From contig JADJOG010000005.1 in NCBI GenBank assembly GCA_016713865.1, positions 62,001 to 126,000 of the forward strand: a DNA stretch of 64,000 nt. Direction: 5' to 3'. Position numbers and translations under genes: made by a program. The DNA is from Flavobacteriales bacterium. GTDB lineage: Bacteria; Bacteroidota; Bacteroidia; Flavobacteriales_F; PHOS-HE28. Shown piece after piece: positions 56,695 through 64,000 of this stretch (position 1 is its first letter; each line of letters begins with the position of its first letter). The notes beneath the pieces were generated by a model. That model saw only the letters and a list, made by a program, of their open reading frames with translations, did not search any database and was not told where the DNA came from.

Positions 56695-59600
56695 TCAGGG
56701 TCGGTCAAAAGTACCGAAATAGGCGTTCACGCGCTCTCGATAGTAGGGTTTTAAGCCAGGGGGCAGTGTTCGCAAGAGTTCAGCCTCTCTCGTCTTGAGC
56801 AGTTGCTGTTTAACAAACAAGGATGGATTCGCTGGCGGCATAATGAGCCCTTCTTGGCTGGTCCGCTTCTGATCCAATTCTCGCTCACGTTCTGCTTTTT
56901 CATGCTCAAGCATGCGAACCATTATTTCTTGCTGGCGGCGCAGGGTTTCCGGCGAGATGTTCTTGTTGACCAGGTCACGCTCTTGTTGCTCCATCTGCTG
57001 AGCCAGCTTGTTGATTTCGTTGCCGGCTCCCGAGCCATCCTTGTTCATTTCCTGAGCAATCCGCTGCATTTCCTTCCGAATCGCCGCCTGCTGTGCCGCC
57101 ATTTGAGCTAGTTGTTGGCTCATGCCCGGAAGACCCATTCCCCCGGGATTCTGTTGGCCTGGCTTTTCCCCCGGCTTCCTTCCTTGCTCTTGGGCCTTCC
57201 GCATCTCTTCCAACTGCTTCTGAAGCGCCTGCTGTTGTGCTTTCATTTTCGCTATACCCTGACCCCCCTGACCGCCTGGTTTCTTTCCGGGTTTGTTGCA
57301 GCTTCCGCTCCCCGGCTTGCTCTGCGCATTCATCTGCTGCATCATTTGTTGAAGGGCCTCATCCAATAGCAGGGCGAGATTATTCAGTGAGGTCATCGCC
57401 CGCTGCTGCTTATCGGCTGCCATGGGTTTGAAGCGTTCGTTGGCGCGCGCTTCACCCAATAGCCTGCGGCCTTCATCCATGTTGTCATTCACGGAGTTCA
57501 TCTCTCGATTCACGACGCTTTGTATTTGCGGCACCCGCTTGCTTAGCGCGAAGAGGGAGTCCTCGATAACCTTCGCGTCGTCGCGAAGCTTGCGCTGAAC
57601 CCTTCCATGCTGCACCCAGCGCGGGTCGCGAATGCTGGTGGCTGCGGCGGCGTTCATGAGGGACTCTTGTTCGAAGCTTAGATGGACGATATTCTCGAGC
57701 AACTGGCGAAGCGCGTCGGCGTCCTCCTCTTGCTGTTCTTGTTCGGCGGATTGCATGGCGCTTTGCATCTTGAACGCCAGCTGCTCCATTTTTTCTGCTG
57801 CGCTTTTCTGGTTGCCGGAAGCCTTTTGGTTCTGCTCTTTCTCGAGTTGGTCGCTGCCTTGTTTCTGATGATCCTCGATTTCCTGCTCCTGTTGGTCTGT
57901 TTCCGGAAGACTCATGGGCTGCTCTAGCTCATCATTCTTCTTGCCCAGCTCATCCAGTTGCTCGCGCAGACCCTCGAATTCCTTATTCAAACCCTCTTGC
58001 TCCTGTTTAATCTCTTCCTGAGATCGCTTGCCGGCCTCGGTTTCTTCGGCTAGTTTGTCTTGACGTTTTGCGAGATCCTTTAGACGCTGTGCAAGGTCTT
58101 CGGCTTTCTGCTCCACCTCCATTCGCTTGAGCATTTCCAGCGCCCTGTCAAGCTCCTTTTCCACATCCTCTTGCCCAAGCTTCATTTCCCGAAGCTGCTC
58201 TTGAAGCATCTCTTTATCAAGGTGCTGCATGAGCTCCTCGACCTTTTTATAGAGGTCTTTCATCTCCTCGCTGAGGACATTCTCGAACAGCTCTTGTACT
58301 CGTTGCTGCTTCTCCATCAGGCGCTCGTCTGCGGGGCTGAATTCCTGCCGCTCAAGCTGATTATGACGTACATCGTCCGCTGCGCGCTCTATTTGTAGCT
58401 CTAACTTCTTCTGGCGGTCGATGATGTCCTCTAGGCGTCGCTTGTCCTGCCAATCCGCCTCTTTCTTTTCCAGCAATTCGCGGCGCAGTTTGTCGAGCTC
58501 GCGTTGAAGCTCCTTGGCCTCCTGCATGCTCTCTCGCAGCTTTTCTTTCGCGCTTTCGCTTCGCGCATCTTGGCGCTCGGATAGCTCCTTCAATGATGGA
58601 GCTGCGAAAATGCCCATGGCCGTTCGTGCACTCTTGCTGCCATTCACGCCGTCGTTGTCCCACACCTCGAACCAGTATTCGATGCGGTCCCCTGGAGAGA
58701 TTGAAAGCTCGCTCAGGTTCCAAGTATGAAAGAAGCGTTGCCGGGTTGCTCGTGCATCCAATGGTAGCGACAAGGATCCTTGTCGCAATTGCACAGGAAC
58801 ACTGTCACCGCCTGTGGCGAAGCGAAAGTGAAAGGACAAGCGCCGGATGCCGTGATCATCGGACGCCTCACCCGAGAAGTGCAGCAGCTTGATTGCAGCG
58901 GAATCTTGATGAAGGTCGGCATGGATAGCTGGAAAGAGGTCGGGAATCACTTCGACGCGATGGATGAGCGAATCTCTGCCGGGCTGGCCGTTGCGGCTCA
59001 CCTTCATGGTGTAGTTCTGGCTATTGAGCAAAACCTGGCGGGCGTGAAAAACGCCTGCTCCAGCATCCATAGATGCTGCAAGCACGGTGTCCGCAAGTCG
59101 CAGCGCAAGCGCATCAGCGCTGCGCGCGCGAATGCTCCAAGTCACCTCTGTGCCCGCGGGCACGGTCAATTCGGTCGCTTGGCCTATATGCTCAGGGGCA
59201 GATTCAGATAGTCGGGAAAGCGGAGGGCGGCACGGACCTCCAATACCGCGGGATCCGGAATGGGCCTAAGACGGTACTCGTCGCTCGTAAATCCATCAGC
59301 GGCAAGACGAAAAACCACCACCTCGTCTACATTCCTGAATCGATGCTTGAAGCGAGCTCCCCCGTGACCAACCATAGGCGCCGTAGAGCCATTGGCGACC
59401 AAAGCGACCTGCGTTGGAACGGCCTCGCCCCTTAGCTCAATGAACAGCTCGAAATCCTGCTCTTCTGGAACAGTGAGCGAATCGTTGATGATCACGAACT
59501 GGAATGGGGCCTCTTGAACGAATTCGGTATTGTGCTGAAGTATCCGCCTTGTTGGATCCGTGATGATGCCCGGTCTGGCGAAGAGCAGAACACATAGCAC

Positions 59601-60098
59601 GGCAAGGGGAGGGAGCGCAAGACGCAGGTGTCGACTATTTCGCCGGAGATCAATGGCGGACGAGAAGGGCACAGGGCCAAGCTCATTGCTCCGCTGAGCT
59701 ATTGCGGCCTCGAGCAGCGCACTGCTCGAGGCCGAAGCATCGGCTTGGTCGCGAAGCTGTAATGTGTTCAGGAGCTTATCCCGGATATCCGGGAAGTGAC
59801 TTCCGATGATGCTGGCCGCTTGCGCATGAGAAATGATGCGACCGAGCCGCATCAGCTTCATAAGTGGGATGACGAAGAAGCGCCCAAGGATGAACCCCAT
59901 TGCGCCAAGGGCCCCCCAGAATAACCAGAAGCGCGCGCTGGTGCCGAAATGGCCGAGGTGCTCCAGAAGCGCGGCAACGAGGAAAACCGTCACAAGCAGG
60001 CCCGCGGCATAGAGCCCGCCGCGAATAAGGCGATCCTTGTAGTACTTGCGGATGAAGCCATCCAGCTTGGAGACCAGATGCTGATACTCGGCGTTCAT
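56695..60098 (-). CDS. DUF4175-family membrane-anchored protein, frameshifted in this sequence
   Basis: About 1134 residues when corrected. Two transmembrane helices occur near the N-terminus (GGLYAAGLLVTVFLVAALLE, WLFWGALGAMGFILGRFFVI), then an ectodomain with VPEEQDFELFIELRGEAVPT, and from about residue 480 a very long Glu/Lys/Gln-rich coiled coil (KELQRELDKLRRELLEKKEA) followed by a Gly/Pro/Gln tail. The first frame stops at 59184; adding one base to the G-run 59195-59198 gives LNLPPEHIGQATELTVPAGT and joins the second frame, which ends at 56695. The family is of unknown function but well conserved in Bacteroidota. Confidence 0.9.
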
Positions 60099-60170
60099 TC
60101 TGATGGAGCGGCAGCGCCGTTCAATGCAAAGCTAGGGCGATGCACAAGTCGTTTCGACCCATATCGCGCC

Positions 60171-61942
60171 TTATTGCCTGATGAGGCGCCGGAAGAGCAT
60201 GTGGTCGCCGTCGTGCAACCGCACCACATAAGAGCCCGATGAGAGCTCTATGGTGACAGCCTCCATCAGTTTGCCCTTGGTAGGCCTTGCGCCCAAGACC
60301 TCACGACACGACCTTCGATGTCGAGCAACTCGAGATGCACAGTGGAGGAGGACAGCCCGTCGGCCGCAATGGTAAACGGCCCAGCGGTTGGTGCCGGGAA
60401 GACCGCAAAGCGGGCAGGTTGGGCAGCGGCGTGGTCAGATAGTTCAGTGGTGTCCCAAAGGAAACTCAGGTTGATGATGCACCCGTTGCCCGCATCAACC
60501 GTTACGGCATAGGTGCCATCGCCCTGGAGGAATACGAATGCCGCGCTTCCTGGGATGGGCGTGCCATTGTATGTCCAGGCATAGCTCGTGTATCCGCTGG
60601 GCACGAAGAGCACATTGCCGGAATGCGCGATATTGAAAACAGGGCAAACCACGATCGCATTGCTCGTATCGGCGCAGCCGAAGCCATTCGTGCCAACCAG
60701 TTGCCAAACACCAGGACCGGTGGGCAACACGCATGCGCCGGTCTCATCGGGAATCGGTTGTCCATCGAGCAGCCAGACATAGGAGGCCAAATCCGGATCA
60801 ACCGCGCAAAGCTCCGTCGTGGCGCCATTCTGCGTGATTGCCGCATTCGGTAACGGGAATACGCTGACATATGCCGTGTCGTTGAAAACCTGCTGCGGCT
60901 CATTGGTGATCGACAGGCTGCCGGCGGTTCCTCCTGCCACGTTGAAGAAGAGTGTTCCTGCGCCGGTGAGTGTCATGTTGTAAGTGCCCAACAGATCATC
61001 GCTGCTGATCACGTCCTCATCGTAGAATGAAATCGAGTAGGGTGGGTTATCGAGCAGCAGGCCGAGGTTCGTCCATGTTGCCGATGAGACATCGGTGAAA
61101 GCACTTGAGGTGTAGGTACCACCAGTTGCGTTGGTGAGCACGAAATAAGGATCGGGCGAACCCGTGCAGCCGACCAAGGGCAGGTTGGGCTCCTCGACGT
61201 CGCCGCACCAGTTGCTGTTCGTGCTCGCTAACGTTACCGTTTGAAGCACGTATCCGCCAATCGTGGTTTGCAGCGAAACCGTGTAGGTGCCTGCCGGAGC
61301 GAATGTTTGGGCGGGCGGGTTTGCGCTATTGCTGGTGGCGCCGTTCCCGAAGTTCCATGCATAGCTCATGGGTGAGGGCGTACCATCAATCAGCGCTTGG
61401 AAGCTTGCCGTAACCGTCCCGCAGCCTGTAGTAGGTGCATAGGAAAAACTCGCGTTTCCGCCAGACCCAGGAAGCACAGTGATTGAAACAGGGAACGAGG
61501 TGGGCACATCAAGCGTGAAGCCGCTGGCGTTCACTGTTGCAATCACACTGATGGTTACCATGTAGTCACCGGCCCCGAAGGGCGTGCCACAAATACGGGC
61601 ACAACCAAAGGGGTCGTCCTGCGGGTAATAGACGCCAGTGGGTGAGCTGGCCGTGAACTGCAGCCCGAAAGGCATTCCGGAAACATCGGTGACCGTAAGC
61701 TGTAATAGGGTGACATCGAACCCAGAACCAGGATCCGTGAAGGTTGGGGGCATCCAGAAAGTGAAATCCTGCTCATAATAGACCCCGACTGTCGCCGGAG
61801 GCGCCGTCTCGGGGCACAGCGTTGGGAAGGCAGGAGAGGTGGTGCAGGTTTGATCCGGGACGCAGCCATCGCATTGAGCGAACGAATCGGCAGCAATCAA
61901 TGCACAGGTCACAAACAGGCAACGATAGAAGCTTGACCACAT
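60171..61942 (-). CDS. Secreted PKD/C2-like protein with T9SS-type C-terminus, frameshifted in this sequence
   Basis: About 590 residues when corrected. A signal peptide (FYRCLFVTCALIAADSFAQC) and a Cys-rich region (CDGCVPDQTCTTSPAFPTLC) precede an Ig-like domain, a PKD domain (SYAWNFGNGATSNSANPPAQ), then WCGDVEEPNLPLVGCTGSPD followed by PYFVLTN and SFYDEDVISSDDLLGTYNMT, which looks like a calcium-type C2 domain. The frame stops at 60266 after GLPRAN; one more base at 60279-60280 gives PKGKLMEAVTIELSSGSYVV and a Por-type C-terminus ending at 60171. It is a paralogue of the next gene upstream. Confidence 0.85.
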
Positions 61943-61997
61943 GGTGTTTCGTTTTTCGGCGTTGGAAATGTAGGAGAAAGACCTTGGTGCGTTCGCA

Positions 61998-63559
61998 CTA
62001 CGGACGCCCTACTACGATTCGGCGCACGGCGTCTAGCCCGCCTTGTTCAGCCCTCAGCACATAACAGCCATTGGCGAGAGATGGAACCGGAACCGAGAAC
62101 GGCATCACGGTGCCTGAAGCAAAATCGTGGGCTAACACGAGCCGGGTCGACGCGTCGAAAAGCTGCAGCCGTCCGCCCGATGTCGATTGTCCAAGTCGGA
62201 CCAACAAGCCCTCGGCCCCGAGCCAGGCCTCGAGATTCAAGCCGTTGCCCGCCATACTGCTCTCTCTTATACCGACACCATTCACCGTCTGCGAGGCGTC
62301 CCCGACGCAGCCCTCTGCGCTTGTCGCAGTAACGACCCACGCGCCATTTGCCAAAGGAGCGCAGGATGAATTGACGCCTTGAAGCGGCACGCCATCCAAG
62401 GTCCATTCATACCAAGCGAGATTGCTGGGTGAAGCGCACATGAGTCCGTTCTCGAAGTCGGCCTCAAGCGTCACCTCGGGCAGCGGGTAGACAACTGCTG
62501 TATCGGTGTAAGAAATTGATAGTACCGTTTGCACCTGCACTTGTCTCGAGCCCGTCGTGCCGTTCTGGCTGAAACCAGCGCCGCCTTCGGCTTCGGTGAT
62601 CGGGAATGTGCCCAGCAAGTCATCGGCGCTCAGATCATCCTTATCATAGATGCGAAGCGTGAACGGAGGGAAGCCCAGTGGGATAGAGAGGTTGTTCCAA
62701 GTGGTGCTCTGCGCGTTGTTCACAATGGTCGACCGCCAGACCGCCAAACGCGAATCCGTAAGGGTGAAGTAGAGGTCGGGCTGGCCAATGCATCCGATCA
62801 AGGGGAGATTGGGCTCATCCAGGTCGCCGCACCAAGAATTGGAAACTTCCGTAACGGCCAACTGCGTCATCGTGGGAACCGAGAAGGAGCGCTGCAATGT
62901 GATAGGATGGCTTCCTCCGACGAGGTACGCCTGATCAGGTGGGGCCGCTCCGTTGAATGCATTACCGTTGCCGAAACTCCAAGAAAACGAGGTGGTCATT
63001 CCCGGCGCTCCTTGAGCTTCAGAAAGCGAGATTGTCATCGGCGCGCATAACGAATCAGGGGCGAAAAAAAAGTCAGGAACAGTATCGGCTGATGCGGGAA
63101 GGATTACGATTGGGAGACGAAGCGTAACCACCTGGTTGATGGGCAATCCACCAGCAGTGCCCTGCGCCTGACCAATCACAAGTATGCTGTCGGTGTTGGC
63201 CTGCACGGGAACTCCACAGACTCGCACGCATCCATAGGGGAGATTTGCGGGTAGTAGGTGAGCGTTGGGCTGCTTGCCTCGAAGGTGAGTCCGAGGGGAA
63301 CCCGTTCCAAGTTGAGTAGCGTGAGCTCTTGAAGCACGACGTTGAGCGATGTGGTGTTGTCTTGGAATGTTGGCGGAATCCAGAAGGTGACATCGAGCTC
63401 ATAAGGGACACCTACGATGCCGACGGGCGCCACCGGGGGGCAGATGGTTGGATAGGGCGGGGACACCATACATGTGTCACCGATGGTGCATGCGCCGCAC
63501 TGGCCCAATGCGAACGAATTCAAACACGTGGCCACCAAGGCAAGAATGATGGGTTTCAT
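61998..63559 (-). CDS. Secreted PKD/C2-like protein with T9SS-type C-terminus (paralogue), frameshifted in this sequence
   Basis: About 520 residues when corrected, from ATG 63559 (MKPIILALVATCLNSFALGQ). The layout matches the neighbour: CGACTIGDTCMVSPPYPTIC, an Ig-like domain, PKD (SFSWSFGNGNAFNGAAPPDQ), WCGDLDEPNLPLIGCIGQPD followed by LYFTLTD, LRIYDKDDLSADDLLGTFPI and a C-terminal sorting domain. The frame is broken in the G-run 63237-63240; adding one base gives PQISPYGCVRVCGVPVQANT in place of a stop. The two paralogues lie head to tail 55 bases apart, so a tandem duplication is clear. Confidence 0.85.
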
Positions 63560-63678
63560 AGGGCCAATGTAGATCCATGGCCGCGGTCTGGCTACTGTAC
63601 GATCGGACCCCTGGCGGCTCCTTTGGGGCGCGACGTTCGCGGGCGTTGTATTGGCTGTTAATTTCGCGCTCCCATACC

Positions 63679-64000
63679 ATGGCACGCAAGGCAACAACGG
63701 ACACGATCGACCTCCAGTCACTTCCCTTGGTCGACGAACCCGATTCGCGACAGTTTATCCTTCGTGTTGGCGAATACCGCGCCCGCATGGAGTATGAGCG
63801 CGATGGCGATCGCATCTTCTTGGGTACATTGGATGTTCCGCGCCCTGTTGTGGAAATGGGTGTTGGCGACGTGGTCATGGAGAAGACGCTCATGTGGGTC
63901 GAGGAGAATCGCTTGAAGCTGATTCCAACCGCGCCAGCCATCAAGGCGTATTTGCGCAAGAACGCCTCTTGGCAACGCCTGTTGCTCAAGGGCGTGCAGC
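63679..64000 (+). CDS. GNAT-family N-acetyltransferase-like protein (3' end outside window)
   Basis: The frame starts MARKATTDTIDLQSLPLVDE and runs to the window edge. Sequence such as RQFILRVGEYRARMEYERDG, FLGTLDVPRPVVEMGVGDVV and ENRLKLIPTAPAIKAYLRKN is the YjdJ/GCN5-related short acetyltransferase pattern (PF14542-like), though the acetyl-CoA loop GxGxA/G is replaced by GVGDVV. The substrate is unknown and the end is not in the window. It is divergent from the PKD/C2 genes, with about 120 bases between starts. Confidence 0.8.
   Translation, partial: MARKATTDTIDLQSLPLVDEPDSRQFILRVGEYRARMEYERDGDRIFLGTLDVPRPVVEMGVGDVVMEKTLMWVEENRLKLIPTAPAIKAYLRKNASWQRLLLKGVQ

Noticed and set aside
59169..59198. 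Two separate DUF4175-region genes
   Set aside because: One added base joins both frames in register with a continuous ectodomain, so a single gene with a homopolymer error is much more likely.

Overview
The window looks like a chromosomal segment of a high-GC member of the Bacteroidota, most likely an environmental Flavobacteriales lineage. The reasons are the gene orders DUF177-rpmF-plsX-fabH-accB-accC, acpP-fabF-rnc-IPExxxVDY-pyk and DUF4175-rsbW-ybeY-mnmG, three secreted proteins with type IX secretion (T9SS) style C-termini, a LytTR/HisKA_2 regulator pair, and weak or absent Shine-Dalgarno sites. The genus cannot be named from the sequence alone. No phage, insertion sequence, CRISPR array or conjugative element was seen.

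Layout. 1-1200: a leftward ArsR/SRPBCC stress module, cut by the window edge. 1300-5800: small accessory genes (DUF998, HxlR regulator with its divergent DJ-1/PfpI target, bestrophin, DUF481, an F420-reductase-like NAD(P)-binding protein). 5800-11680: a GH92 glycosidase, a large membrane glycosyltransferase-like protein and a secreted protein. 11687-16452: lipid and ribosome operon (accC, accB, fabH, plsX, rpmF, DUF177). 16600-22450: methyltransferase, pyk, IPExxxVDY, rnc, fabF, acpP and a nitroreductase. 22510-26425: purN, marC, rnhA, a biotin carrier, an exported superoxide dismutase and a PfkB kinase, followed by tRNA-Asn. 26750-31870: two ssb paralogues around an ECF sigma factor, a membrane-anchored anti-sigma/beta-barrel protein and a T9SS PKD protein, then a universal stress protein. 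31875-37150: SpoIIE phosphatase, TPR, YfiR, an M28 peptidase and ferritin. 37196-41810: pth, rplY, prs, rnr. 41844-47126: LytTR regulator, a six-PAS histidine kinase and a MORN-type protein. 47127-47516: an AT-richer gap. 47517-53417: rpiB, M28 peptidase, TlpA-like lipoprotein, ALDH7, methyltransferase. 53410-60098: mnmG with two parS-like sites, ybeY, rsbW-like, DUF4175. 60171-63559: two tandem paralogous secreted PKD/C2-like proteins. 63679-end: the start of a GNAT enzyme.

Three sequence-level themes stand out. First, seven genes (fabF, marC, DUF4175, the anti-sigma/barrel protein and three secreted proteins) are broken by exactly one base in or beside a homopolymer run, six by a missing base and one by an extra base. 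As fabF should be essential, this points to residual assembly indels rather than decay, and the intact reading is given for each. Ferritin is different: it has an in-frame TAG. Second, short heptad-like repeat tracts recur: C-rich CAACC-type tracts directly upstream of several start codons, always in the sense orientation, and purine-rich inverted repeats between accB and accC and at the start of the DUF481 gene. Third, two ParB-type parS palindromes in and next to mnmG suggest this part of the chromosome lies in the origin-proximal segregation domain.
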